Notes: generated from the letters alone by a model not told the origin. A stretch of DNA of 64,000 nucleotides from Peptoniphilus faecalis (GCF_012976305.1 NZ_JABDSR010000001.1:62001-126000), one strand, 5' to 3'. Positions 48,125 to 56,393 are shown, counted from the first letter of the stretch. A program made the numbers and translations.

Positions 48125-49291
48125 TCAATCTCTCCATAAATCGTCAATTTCAGGATAAGTTTCAAAATAATTGTTTTGTACATACAGTTTTAAGTTCCTA
48201 TCATTCTTATTTAATTTCTTTTCAGGATTAACAACATCAATAACGCCATCATTTCTAGTAAAGAAAGTATAAGAATGAATTGGAACGTTTAAATCCAGCA
48301 CATTTTCATTGTGAGTTGTTATAAAAATTTGGGAATCTTTATTAGATTCAATAAGTTTTAGAATCAAATTATTACTTAGTTCAGTATGCATATATGCCAT
48401 TTGTTCATCTAAATAAACTGTTCCAGGAAATGAATTAAGATTTTTTAAAATATAACTCATCTCAATAGCTTCAATCGTTCCTTGAGATAACCTGTTGTCC
48501 TTAATGTTTTTCGGGTTAGATTCCTCTACTAAAACCCTTTCTCCATTTTTAAATACAATATAATAATCGTCCTCTTTAATATTATCATTATCTTCATCAT
48601 TGAGGCTTGTAGATTCAATCATTCTTATTGAATCTATAGAGTTATCTATAATTTTTAATATTTTTTCAGTCTCTTTCAATAACTCATCTGAAATATTCGG
48701 ATTAATTGAATTTTCTGTAAAAGAAGCAAACCTAAAATAATAAGCAAAGTTTTTTATAAAAAAGAGTTTAAAGTCAGATTTTTCTTCTTCAAAAAATGAG
48801 TCAATGACTTTTGATATTATTACTTTATCTTTTTCCAAAGAATATACGTCATTAGATGTTTCAATAGTAGACTCTTGATCTAAATACTTTTTATGGCTAT
48901 CTAAATTTTTAGATTTCCTTAATTTAGTGTATTTTAACTCTTCTATATACTTATCTTGTTTTACTTCTAATAAATAATTAAATAAATATTTACCTTCTAC
49001 AAATAATATTTCACACCTTGAATTCTTTTTTTTGTCGTAAATTTTCTTTATTATAGAACTTGGTCTGCCTAATAATAAATTTTCCATTTCACATATAACT
49101 TTACCAAATGTAGTTTTTCCTGTGGCGTTCCCACCCATTATTATATTTAATTTTTTATATTTTATTTTAGGTGCACATTTAATTCTTTCATTGCCAACTA
49201 TACTTTCACCTTGGAGTCTATCAATAGTAAAATCAATTTCAAAGTTATTAAACATACAAATATTATCAATTTTCATATTTAACAAAATCAT
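48125..49291 (-). CDS. AAA_15/ABC-type ATPase of a putative defence module
   Basis: 388 residues. Walker A IMGGNATGKTTF (about 51-62), ABC-signature-like RLSQGTIEAIEM (about 266-277), Walker B TVYLDEQMAYMH (about 290-301) and switch FITTHNENVLD (about 322-332). This is the SMC/RecF-like ATPase found in OLD-, PARIS- and RloA-type proteins; a helical insertion (about 110-230) replaces the coiled coil. Start ATG 49291 with GGAGGTGT. It is coupled to the TOPRIM-like gene and bounded by its own promoter and terminator within phage late genes, like a moron. Anti-phage function is inference. Confidence 0.82.
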   Translation of the reverse strand: MILLNMKIDNICMFNNFEIDFTIDRLQGESIVGNERIKCAPKIKYKKLNIIMGGNATGKTTFGKVICEMENLLLGRPSSIIKKIYDKKKNSRCEILFVEGKYLFNYLLEVKQDKYIEELKYTKLRKSKNLDSHKKYLDQESTIETSNDVYSLEKDKVIISKVIDSFFEEEKSDFKLFFIKNFAYYFRFASFTENSINPNISDELLKETEKILKIIDNSIDSIRMIESTSLNDEDNDNIKEDDYYIVFKNGERVLVEESNPKNIKDNRLSQGTIEAIEMSYILKNLNSFPGTVYLDEQMAYMHTELSNNLILKLIESNKDSQIFITTHNENVLDLNVPIHSYTFFTRNDGVIDVVNPEKKLNKNDRNLKLYVQNNYFETYPEIDDLWRD

Positions 49292-49318
49292 AATTTACAC
49301 CTCCAGATTTACTATCTA

Positions 49319-49343
49319 ACAAATTCCAAAAAATGGAATTTGT
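49319..49343 (-). promoter_or_regulatory. Perfect palindrome at the 5' end of the AAA/TOPRIM transcript
   Basis: ACAAATTCCA and TGGAATTTGT are perfect 10-base arms around five bases. It begins about three bases after the predicted transcription start. It can be an operator or a 5'-terminal mRNA hairpin. Confidence 0.7.
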
Positions 49344-49352
49344 CCTTATTTA

Positions 49353-49381
49353 ATTATAGGCTTAAAATTTAAAAAAGTCAA
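49353..49381 (-). promoter_or_regulatory. SigA-type promoter of the AAA/TOPRIM module
   Basis: TTGACT (49376-49381), a 17-base spacer and TATAAT (49353-49358) on the minus strand: one of the best promoters in the window and overlapping the end of the terminator of the upstream gene. Confidence 0.82.
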
Positions 49382-49412
49382 AGATTTATGCTTATATTTC
49401 AACATAAATCTT
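49381..49412 (-). terminator. Terminator of the ArpU-like gene
   Basis: AAGATTTATG/CATAAATCTT perfect 10-bp stem, followed after TGAC by six T on the minus strand. The stem overlaps the gene's stop codon. Confidence 0.75.
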
Positions 49413-49803
49413 ATAAAAATCTATTATGAATCATTCTTGCATAAGATTCATTTGAACTTCCCAATTGTCTTGAAATATATACCCAACTCTTGCCCTCAAT
49501 GTATCTAAGTTGAAAAACCAATCTTGTCCTAGAGTCCTCAATACCATCAATAAATTCCTCTATCTCAAGTCTTAACTTCTTGCATCTTCTAATTCTACGA
49601 GTAAGCCTAGTTCTTATCTTCTCTATGTATTTGTCATCTTCAATACCAAATATCTTAAGTTCATACTGGTTATAAGGAAACTCAGAAGCAGAAGCAATGA
49701 CCTTGTCAGAAGTTTCTTTCCCCTTTAAATTATTAAGTTTATTTTCTAATTCTTTAATTTCAAGGCACAAGCTCCTGTATTGCCCTAACTGCTCCCTAGT
49801 CAT
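49411..49803 (-). CDS. ArpU/DUF1492-like late transcription regulator
   Basis: 130 residues. N-terminal coiled coil (LCLEIKELENKLNNLKGK) and C-terminal sigma-region-4-like helix-turn-helix (FQLRYIEGKSWVYISRQLG). Proteins of this type end the early region of Firmicutes phages and switch on late genes. Position just before terminase supports this. Confidence 0.82.
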   Translation of the reverse strand: MTREQLGQYRSLCLEIKELENKLNNLKGKETSDKVIASASEFPYNQYELKIFGIEDDKYIEKIRTRLTRRIRRCKKLRLEIEEFIDGIEDSRTRLVFQLRYIEGKSWVYISRQLGSSNESYARMIHNRFL

Positions 49804-49843
49804 TATTTCCCCCTATAACAATAAATATAATCTTCCCAAATCT

Positions 49844-50044
49844 CTATATAATATCCTCATTTAAAGTCCCAAAATCATCATCTTCCATAGGCTTTAAGAC
49901 TAACATCTTACTTGCACTACAATCTGGCAACTCTCCAATGTCAGCAACTATTGCACCTGGTATTTTACTTTTAATAGCCTTTATATATTTGTCTCGACCT
50001 AAATCGGCTTTCTCTTTATCGTAAATTACAATTAATTTTTCCAT
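49844..50044 (-). CDS. Hypothetical phage protein (66 residues)
   Basis: From ATG 50044 (MEKLIVIYDKEKADLGRDKY) with AGGGGAAA. It looks like a small alpha/beta protein, ending EDDDFGTLNEDII. Not recognised. Confidence 0.6.
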   Translation of the reverse strand: MEKLIVIYDKEKADLGRDKYIKAIKSKIPGAIVADIGELPDCSASKMLVLKPMEDDDFGTLNEDII

Positions 50045-50114
50045 TTTTCCCCTATGCGTTAAAACATTAACATTTCTTAACATTTTCTAAATTTCACTAA
50101 TTTCCAAATCAGAA

Positions 50115-50205
50115 TATTTAAACTATAAAATCTTCTTTTTTAACACCTGATGATATCTATCTATTAAAAACTCATTGTCTTTAATAGCTTTTCAATACTT
50201 TATTT
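50115..50205 (-). pseudogene. Decayed fragment similar to the C-terminus of the pentapeptide gene
   Basis: The stretch around 50153-50201 resembles 50769-50817 inside the pentapeptide-repeat gene (both contain ATCTATCT..., AAAAACTCATT.TCTTTA and TTCAATACTTT). The similarity extends weakly to the left. It has no open frame, so it is a remnant of a second copy. Confidence 0.55.
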
Positions 50206-50241
50206 CTGATATCTATAAATAGCAATACATTTGTAAACACT

Positions 50242-50501
50242 GTGCCATACTTTGAGTGAAACAATACCCAAAATGCTATTTTTTTAGATAGTCATTGCCT
50301 TATAAATATACGTGTTATAAATATTCGCAATTGTTCTTTTGTTTTTTCCAGTGAAAAAATTACATATTTGTTTTTAAATTTTATATTTTTAATTACATTC
50401 GTTCTCAAGATAAACACTTCTATTTAATTTAGCATATTGCCATAGGCTATACCTTTAAGTTTTCTATTAACATGAGTATTGCTCCACTCAAAATGCGGCA
50501 C
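50242..50501. mobile_element. MITE-like 260-bp element with 29-bp inverted ends
   Basis: GTGCCATACTTTGAGTGAAA... at 50242-50270 and the inverse of GTGCCGCATTTTGAGTGGAG... at 50473-50501 match at 23 of 29 positions. The inside is AT-rich and codes for nothing. No clear target-site duplication was seen. Likely a non-autonomous element or IS remnant. Confidence 0.55.
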
Positions 50502-50702
50502 AAAAATTCTAGTCAGTGTAGATATACACATTATCTTTCATTCTTTAAAAACTACATCATCTATAATTATTTTTTAAGTTAAATTCTTGGCAACCAGTTA
50601 AATTGTGATATTAGATTCTGTCAAAAACTTCAAAATTATCTCTGTATAACTCACACTTTATTTCTTTCTTTCTTTTTTTTACATTTACCGCTTCCATTGT
50701 CT
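50502..50702. other. Non-coding AT-rich stretch after the MITE-like element
   Basis: Together with 50045-50241 this leaves more than 600 bases without a gene in a compact phage genome. Apart from the element and the pentapeptide-gene fragment I see nothing in it. Confidence 0.5.
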
Positions 50703-51230
50703 TTAGTCCTCAATTTCTATTAGCTTGTCTTGTTCAGCTTCATTTAATATAAAATCAATAGCACGATAATATCTATCTCTCAAAAACTCATTATCTTTAT
50801 GCGTTTCTTCAATACTTTTCTTCAGTTCATCTAAACTACCTTGAAAACAACCAGTAGTCCAAATATCTAAATTAACCCAATAACTTATCTGATTGTTTTT
50901 TCTTGTTGTATCTACTTGAACACTTATAATTTTTTGACCTATTATATCTTGTGTATTACACCAATTAAGTTTTGCATTTTTTAAATTTGCATAACTTAAA
51001 TCTGCATCTGCTAAATTTACATCTTTTAAATCTGCATCTGCTAAATTTGCACATCTTAAATCTGCATTTCTTAAACTTGCATGTCTTAAATCTGCATCTG
51101 CTAAATTTGCATCTTTTAAATCTGCATCTGCTAAATTTGCACATCTTAAATTTGCTCTTTCTCCCTTTGCATCGCCATTAAGCCATAGTTCATGTTTTCT
51201 TAATATTTCTTGTAATTTTTCTTTATCCAT
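50703..51230 (-). CDS. Pentapeptide-repeat protein
   Basis: 175 residues from ATG 51230 with AAGGAGATAGCA. Residues 20-90 are about 14 pentapeptide repeats of A(D/N)LxxA type (ANLADADLKDANLADADL), which fold as a right-handed beta helix. A C-terminal helical domain (LDELKKSIEETHKDNEF...) follows. DNA-mimicking pentapeptide proteins can bind gyrase, but many have no known role. Next to ssb in the early operon. Confidence 0.88.
   Translation of the reverse strand: MDKEKLQEILRKHELWLNGDAKGERANLRCANLADADLKDANLADADLRHASLRNADLRCANLADADLKDVNLADADLSYANLKNAKLNWCNTQDIIGQKIISVQVDTTRKNNQISYWVNLDIWTTGCFQGSLDELKKSIEETHKDNEFLRDRYYRAIDFILNEAEQDKLIEIED
50975..51165. repeat. Tandem DNA repeats inside the pentapeptide gene
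   Basis: A 15-base unit AAATCTGCATCTGCT and relatives recur about twelve times, in frame, coding for the pentapeptides. High DNA identity between units suggests recent expansion. Confidence 0.85.
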
Positions 51231-51240
51231 TGCTATCTCC

Positions 51241-51645
51241 TTAAAATGGTACATCGTCATTATTCACTGGTATAAAGTCGCTGTAATCTGTGCTTGTCTG
51301 TGCTTCTTGCCTTGAACCTATAAAGGTAAAGCCCTCTACTATTACATCTGTCGTATAAATAGTTCTTCCTTCTTTATCTTCGTAGCTTCCTGTTTGTATA
51401 TGTCCTTCAATTCCCAATTGGTTACCCTTGCCTACATAATTTGAAAGAGTTTCAGCTGTTTTTCCAAAGGCTATGCAACCTATAAAGTCTGCGGTTGGTC
51501 GGTTATTTCTTTCTGCTTCTTGTCTTTTTTCCTTTGTCAATTTTCTATTTATGGCTAATGTAAATCTGCCTAATGCAACTTGTGATGTGGTATATCTTAA
51601 TTCAATACCTTTTGTCAGCCTTCCTATTAAATTTACTCTGTTCAT
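51241..51645 (-). CDS. ssb: Single-stranded DNA-binding protein
   Basis: 134 residues. OB fold with MNRVNLIGRLTKGIELRYT, ADFIGCIAFGKTAETLSNYV and GSYEDKEGRTIYTTDV; ends in the acidic tip DDVPF that recruits partner proteins. A phage-encoded SSB in the recombination operon. Confidence 0.95.
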   Translation of the reverse strand: MNRVNLIGRLTKGIELRYTTSQVALGRFTLAINRKLTKEKRQEAERNNRPTADFIGCIAFGKTAETLSNYVGKGNQLGIEGHIQTGSYEDKEGRTIYTTDVIVEGFTFIGSRQEAQTSTDYSDFIPVNNDDVPF

Positions 51646-51665
51646 TCTTCTGCCTCTCTTTGTCC

Positions 51666-52007
51666 TTAAATCTCAATGAACGTATATTCTCGACCATATT
51701 TTTTCAAAAATATTTTTTTCTTTAATTTATAAACTTCTGTCTTTATGCCCTTTACATCTTCAACTATCCAAGTTTCTTTTTCCCTATCCCAATATTTAAA
51801 ATCTGCTACATATTCAATTTTTCTATGAGTAACTCCATCTAGTTTAAATTTATCTTGTAATAAAAATCTTGGCTGTAATTCCAATTCTTTTATAATTCCT
51901 GCCCTCTCTAGCAGTTTTAATTCTTGGTATCTTGCAGCTTCTTTTCTGCTATCAAATTTTATTCCGTCAACTTTTGTTTTAATTGAGTTGTACTTGCTTC
52001 CTGTCAA
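51666..52007 (-). CDS. DUF1064-family phage protein
   Basis: 113 residues. SKYNSIKTKVDGIKFDSRKE, then RFLLQDKFK and VEDVKGIKTEVYKLKKKI, match DUF1064, whose E...D...VKG pattern resembles PD-(D/E)XK/Holliday-junction nucleases. Overlaps the upstream HNH-like gene by four bases. Confidence 0.85.
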   Translation of the reverse strand: MTGSKYNSIKTKVDGIKFDSRKEAARYQELKLLERAGIIKELELQPRFLLQDKFKLDGVTHRKIEYVADFKYWDREKETWIVEDVKGIKTEVYKLKKKIFLKKYGREYTFIEI

Positions 52008-52258
52008 AGATAACTCATTCCAAATACTTTTATAAACTCTTCCCTACTGTGTTTTCTTTCAAATAGTTTTTGACCTCTTTTTTTGCTCCAGTTCATGAGT
52101 TCTTTTTCGTTGTGTATCTTGTTATGGCAAGCTCTACAAACATTAATCCTTAATTTGTATTTGTCGCTTAATTTTCTATTGGCTATTCCTGGTATTAGGT
52201 GATGTTCTTCTAAGTAGTCATACCTGCCGCATATTTCACATTCTGCACGCTCTTTCAA
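52004..52258 (-). CDS. HNH-type phage endonuclease-like protein
   Basis: 84 residues. Zinc cysteines in CEICG and CRACH with EEHHLIPG and CHNKIHN form an HNH-like finger. Possibly NinG/Rap-like or a small HNH nuclease acting in phage recombination. Confidence 0.82.
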   Translation of the reverse strand: MKERAECEICGRYDYLEEHHLIPGIANRKLSDKYKLRINVCRACHNKIHNEKELMNWSKKRGQKLFERKHSREEFIKVFGMSYL

Positions 52259-52270
52259 TAAAATAACCTC

Positions 52271-52774
52271 TCAAAATTCTTTGGTATAATCAATTATCGT
52301 TACTCCTACTTCACTTGCTTTTTTTAAGAAATAGTCAATTAAGTTTGTCATTTGCTTTGTGTCGAATTTACTTGACCCTAAAAAACATCTTAAAAGTATT
52401 TTGTCATCTTTTTCATCTAAAATTTTGTAGGCTCTAAAGGCTTGTTTGAAGATTTTTAAACTCTTTTTTGGTATTATTACATCTTCAAATTCAACTCCTG
52501 CCTCTTCAATTCCTTGAATATATAAGTCCCACCTAGAAATCTCTGAGGGTATGCCATTAACCTTTTTGTCAATATCCGATATTATCGCCCATAGTAAATT
52601 ATTTTGGTCAAGTGTACGTGATTTCTTCGCATTTGAAATATTTATATTGAGTAGGTCATCGCCCTTGATTTCGCCGATTTTATTTATATCTAGATATCTT
52701 TCTAATTCAAAGGTAACCTGTGGCTTGCCATCTATACTGTAATTTAAGTTTTTTAGTCGTCCTTTAACTTTCAT
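52271..52774 (-). CDS. NinB-like recombination protein
   Basis: 167 residues. The motif KKSRTLDQNNLLWAIISDI is the hallmark of lambda NinB/Orf-type proteins that bind SSB-coated DNA in recombination. Placed with Rad52-like, SSB and nuclease genes. Confidence 0.78.
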   Translation of the reverse strand: MKVKGRLKNLNYSIDGKPQVTFELERYLDINKIGEIKGDDLLNINISNAKKSRTLDQNNLLWAIISDIDKKVNGIPSEISRWDLYIQGIEEAGVEFEDVIIPKKSLKIFKQAFRAYKILDEKDDKILLRCFLGSSKFDTKQMTNLIDYFLKKASEVGVTIIDYTKEF

Positions 52775-52964
52775 CTGACACCTCTGCTTGTGCTATATCA
52801 ACAATAGTTACTGAATTTTGGCAATTACTCTGTAGTTCTATTTCAATAATTTCTTTGCTCTCTGTTTTTCTGAATATAATTGCGTTTATGTGCTTGTAGA
52901 CTATTCCCGCTGCTTTTACCTTCGACCTATTTTTCATTGCTTTTAAAGCTTCTTGATAAATCAC
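52764..52964 (-). CDS. Hypothetical phage protein (66 residues)
   Basis: GTG start at 52964 with a GGAG site, overlapping dnaC by four bases and the NinB-like gene by 11. Sequence MIYQEALKAMKNRSKVKAAG and a beta-rich remainder; not recognised. Confidence 0.6.
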   Translation of the reverse strand: MIYQEALKAMKNRSKVKAAGIVYKHINAIIFRKTESKEIIEIELQSNCQNSVTIVDIAQAEVSDES

Positions 52965-53770
52965 GCTAATCTCCTATTTTTCAATTTGTCTTTGTTAAGT
53001 GAAATCGTAAATTTACCTGCACTTTGCTTTATCCTGCTTCCCAAACTTTCGTCAATTTTTAAAATATCTTCAAGGCTTAATTCGCTTGAAATTACTGTTT
53101 TTAACTTGTTTAGGTATCTAAAATTAATTAGCTCCCAAGTCTTTTCAATGTCTGGTGAGGTTAAATTTGGCAATTCCTTTTGCCCTTTAGCTTTTTTAAA
53201 GAGATCGTCTATATATAGGCACTCTACACGCTTTAGCTTTTCAATAAATGTGTTATCTTCAAAATCTTTTAGCTTGTTTATGTCTTCGTTCCAAATCATA
53301 TATTTAACTCTTATGTGATTTCTTGATTGATAATTTAAAATGGCACTGCATATATGTGTCTTGCCTGTTCCACTTTGACCACCAATAAAAAACCAGTCTT
53401 TTCCCTTTGCGTTTTCTTCCGCAAGGCTTTTTATATTAACTTGCCAGTCATCTTTTGCTATAAAGTTGTCAAAGGTCTTTTCTAGCAATGGTTGTATACC
53501 GCTATTTTTAGCCTTTATGCTTTCTCTTTTATAGCTTAAACACTCGCATTCTTTTAAAATCATGTAACATCTAGTATCATTGCCATTTACATCTTTTTCA
53601 CCTACAACTTCTGCTATGTATCCTCTCCCCTTGCATTTAGGACAATTAGTTTCGTTGCCGGTAGTGCTGTTGTATATCTGCATTTCGTCCAAAGATATAG
53701 CTTTAGTTCTTGTAAAGAGATTGACTTTTAGATTCATGATTTTCTTTGTTAAGTTAAAATACGTATCCAT
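52961..53770 (-). CDS. DnaC/IstB-like helicase loader
   Basis: About 269 residues from ATG 53770 with AAGGAGAA. A zinc finger (CPKCKGRGY ... CECL) precedes an AAA+ domain with Walker A GGQSGTGKTHICSA and Walker B CLYIDDLFK; sensor and arginine LGSRIKQS. It should load the host replicative helicase onto the phage origin. Confidence 0.9.
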   Translation of the reverse strand: MDTYFNLTKKIMNLKVNLFTRTKAISLDEMQIYNSTTGNETNCPKCKGRGYIAEVVGEKDVNGNDTRCYMILKECECLSYKRESIKAKNSGIQPLLEKTFDNFIAKDDWQVNIKSLAEENAKGKDWFFIGGQSGTGKTHICSAILNYQSRNHIRVKYMIWNEDINKLKDFEDNTFIEKLKRVECLYIDDLFKKAKGQKELPNLTSPDIEKTWELINFRYLNKLKTVISSELSLEDILKIDESLGSRIKQSAGKFTISLNKDKLKNRRLA

Positions 53771-54611
53771 ATTTTGAATTCTCCTTAATCGACTTTTCAC
53801 GTTGATAAGGATGATCTTTAGGCAGTTCATAGAAACTCTGCCAGCCCTTTTCAATTGACTGGTTTATAATTTCTATCTGCTCATCTCTGTCCATCGATAG
53901 ATTTTTTAAAGAATTAATATTAAGCTTTAAGGCTCGTGCCGTCAGTGGTTTTTTTAGCTTGCTCCTTGCCCTATAAAATTCTTTTAAGGCGTCTATCAAG
54001 TCTATATCATCTCCTGCAAAGTCCTTGATAACTTTCTTTATGCCTTTATCTGTGCTAATAGAATTTATAGCTTTATTTGCTTTTTCTTCTGGCGTATCTT
54101 CTTGAACTTCTTTTTCACTTTTAGAGGATTGTGTTTTTTCAGTATCTTTTATATCAACATCGATGTTTTTAATTTGAGATTCCACCTCCCCCTTTTCCCC
54201 TTGGGGGGATATAGGGGGGTTATTATTATATGTTATTATTCTATTGTTATATTCTATGTGGTCGTTTTGACTACATACTATGTGGTCATTTTGACTACAT
54301 GATTTAGTCGGGCAGTCGTTAATATAATAAATATTTCTAGATAATCCATTGCTAATTTTTACTTGCTGTATTTTTATAATATTTTTCTCTTGTAATTCCT
54401 TTAGATACTTGTAATATCTTTTAATGCTAATACCTAGTTCTTTAATAATAGTTTCTCTTAACGGATAAGCTTTAGACTCACTTCCAGCAAATCCACAAAA
54501 ATATGAGTAAATAGCCTTAGCTTCTATTGAAATACTATTGTCTCTCAAAATACTCCTTTTAACTTGTCCAAACCCTGTATCTCTTATAATTTGCACTTCG
54601 TTTCTATCCAT
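53754..54611 (-). CDS. Phage replication initiator with N-terminal HTH
   Basis: About 285 residues from ATG 54611 with AAAGGAGAT. N-terminal RepA/HTH_36-like winged helix (ISIEAKAIYSYFCGFAGS; LGISIKRYYKYLKELQEK), a low-complexity linker containing a repeated SQNDHI, and a C-terminal helical part (LTARALKLNINSLKNLS). Its place before dnaC fits the initiator plus loader pair. Confidence 0.82.
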   Translation of the reverse strand: MDRNEVQIIRDTGFGQVKRSILRDNSISIEAKAIYSYFCGFAGSESKAYPLRETIIKELGISIKRYYKYLKELQEKNIIKIQQVKISNGLSRNIYYINDCPTKSCSQNDHIVCSQNDHIEYNNRIITYNNNPPISPQGEKGEVESQIKNIDVDIKDTEKTQSSKSEKEVQEDTPEEKANKAINSISTDKGIKKVIKDFAGDDIDLIDALKEFYRARSKLKKPLTARALKLNINSLKNLSMDRDEQIEIINQSIEKGWQSFYELPKDHPYQREKSIKENSKYGYVF

Positions 54612-54622
54612 TTTTATCTCCT

Positions 54623-55366
54623 TTACCAACTAGCAACTATATTTTTAACTTCTTCAACTTGCTTAGCGTTCAAACCCTCTAATTTTTCAATCCCATATTC
54701 TCGCCTTAACCAATTCACAAAATTTTCTGACGGTATGCCCTTAACCTTTAACACTTCTGCTATCTCTAATCTATATTGGTCTATTGTTTTTTGGTTTAAT
54801 TGTCCTTTATTTGAGTTGTTTTTATAGTTATTATTATCCACAGTAGCTTTTTTTTGCGTTTTTCTTCCGTAGGAATACCTTTGATTGCCCTCACTATCAA
54901 TAATTGTTAAATAAGCAATCTCACGCTCGCTATTATATTCAATTTCCCTTACATAAAATTTTGACTTAGTTTGATACTTGCCCTTATTCTGTGTAACTTC
55001 CCCTTGCAGTGGTGTAATAAATATCGATGGTGCAGAATAAAGCTCCCTGCCAATACCTATATTTGTACAAGCTCTTTTAAAAGAATCAGATGCTTCTCCC
55101 TTTTCCCCTTGGGTATAACTTGGTATCCCGACATCTTGTTTAGAGACCCATTGTTTTTTATCCTCATCATAAACACTTACTGTACAAAACAAATTATTGT
55201 TGACTACACTATGCGTTCTTTGCCAATTCATAGGTCCAAAAGTTTCGTCAAGGATTTTCATGTCAACCCTTGCGTCCTTATACAAAAGGACGCTTATATA
55301 ATTTGGTTTTATCATTTGCACACGCACATCAATTTCATTAGCTTTTAGTAGCCTTATATCTTTCAT
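54623..55366 (-). CDS. Rad52/Sak-like single-strand annealing protein
   Basis: About 247 residues from ATG 55366 with GAGGTGG. SVLLYKDARVDMKILDETFG and MNWQRTHSVV followed by GEASDSFKRACTNIGIGREL are features of the Rad52-like phage recombinases. The C-terminal tail is helical. It acts with the Gam-like gene and SSB in phage homologous recombination. Confidence 0.86.
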   Translation of the reverse strand: MKDIRLLKANEIDVRVQMIKPNYISVLLYKDARVDMKILDETFGPMNWQRTHSVVNNNLFCTVSVYDEDKKQWVSKQDVGIPSYTQGEKGEASDSFKRACTNIGIGRELYSAPSIFITPLQGEVTQNKGKYQTKSKFYVREIEYNSEREIAYLTIIDSEGNQRYSYGRKTQKKATVDNNNYKNNSNKGQLNQKTIDQYRLEIAEVLKVKGIPSENFVNWLRREYGIEKLEGLNAKQVEEVKNIVASW

Positions 55367-55374
55367 AGTCCACC

Positions 55375-55908
55375 TCAATATTTAACATTAAAGTTTCTAT
55401 ATTCAGTGATTTTTATTCCCTCGATGATTTCTCCATTTTCATCAACAACAGAATCACCTGCCACTTTTAATGACTTTTTAAGTTTAGACTTATCAACTGA
55501 CTTCTTTATTTTTATATACTCATCTAAATGTTTATCTTCTAAATCTTTTAAAAGCAAATCCTCATCATAATTCCATTTCTTTTGGACTTTTCCATAGGAA
55601 GCTGTGCCCTCTACTGTCTTTAACTTAAAGTTTTTATCTTCCGCCAATCTTTTATCTGTATAAATTTGAATAAGACCCTTGAAGTAGGCTTCATCATCTT
55701 CCGCCTTTTTAATTCTCTCTTCCTTAAAATTTTCATATCTCTTTATTTGTTCATCAGCGTATTCTATGAACTCATCTTTTTGTTTTTTAATAGCTTTTAA
55801 CTTTTCAAAGCACCAATCACAGCCTGCTAAATCTTTAATTTCAAAGGTTTCTCTTTCTTCAACATCTTCAACATCTTCTATATCATCAAATATTTTTAAA
55901 TTTTCCAT
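55375..55908 (-). CDS. Gam-like host-nuclease inhibitor
   Basis: About 177 residues from ATG 55908 with AAGGGGGAT. Long helix with FIEYADEQIKRYENFKEERI and then LKTVEGTASYGKVQKKWNYD, the Mu Gam pattern. It would bind DNA ends and protect phage DNA from exonucleases. Confidence 0.85.
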   Translation of the reverse strand: MENLKIFDDIEDVEDVEERETFEIKDLAGCDWCFEKLKAIKKQKDEFIEYADEQIKRYENFKEERIKKAEDDEAYFKGLIQIYTDKRLAEDKNFKLKTVEGTASYGKVQKKWNYDEDLLLKDLEDKHLDEYIKIKKSVDKSKLKKSLKVAGDSVVDENGEIIEGIKITEYRNFNVKY

Positions 55909-55918
55909 TTTATCCCCC

Positions 55919-56170
55919 TTAAAGACTATAAATTTCAATTAATTCATCTATGTTCTTTTCTAATTCCTCAGTAATCTTTTCTGCTATATAATCTTGGTCA
56001 TAGTCAAACACATTGCCAATACTTGAACTAATTAAGCTTTTTATTCTTTCTTTTTTATAATTTTCAATAGCTTCTGTCTTAGTTTTATATAAGCTTTCAC
56101 CGTCTATCGTATAAGCCTTAGTTTCTCTTAAATTTCCCTCTATAAATTCTTTATAATTATTAAATTTCAT
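55919..56170 (-). CDS. Hypothetical phage protein (83 residues)
   Basis: Small charged protein MKFNNYKEFIEGNLRETKAY, with ISSSIGNVFDYDQDYIAEKI. Not recognised; overlaps the neighbouring genes on both sides as part of the early operon. Confidence 0.65.
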   Translation of the reverse strand: MKFNNYKEFIEGNLRETKAYTIDGESLYKTKTEAIENYKKERIKSLISSSIGNVFDYDQDYIAEKITEELEKNIDELIEIYSL

Positions 56171-56352
56171 GCTATTACTCCCTTTATCACTTTTTCTATA
56201 TGTTCTTCTTCTAGCTCTAACTGCGTTATCTTGGATCTAATGTCCGCCATGTTAAGCCCTAATTCATGTTTTAAATTAATATCATAAGATTTGTAGTAGA
56301 GGTATTCTGACCTCTTCCACTCATTCCTTAAATCCTTTATTAAATCATTCAT
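56167..56352 (-). CDS. Hypothetical phage protein (61 residues)
   Basis: Helical, charged, MNDLIKDLRNEWKRSEYLYY. Not recognised; four-base overlap with the next gene supports translation. Confidence 0.6.
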   Translation of the reverse strand: MNDLIKDLRNEWKRSEYLYYKSYDINLKHELGLNMADIRSKITQLELEEEHIEKVIKGVIA

Positions 56353-56393
56353 TTACAACTCCACATTTCTATAATTTGTGATATAATAAGGGC

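Noticed and set aside
50975..51165. CRISPR-like array
   Set aside because: The repeats are 15-base, in-frame and without spacers; they code for pentapeptide repeats.
50972..51181. Plus-strand leucine/histidine-rich frame opposite the pentapeptide gene
   Set aside because: It is the mirror of the tandem repeats, with no ribosome site and biased composition.
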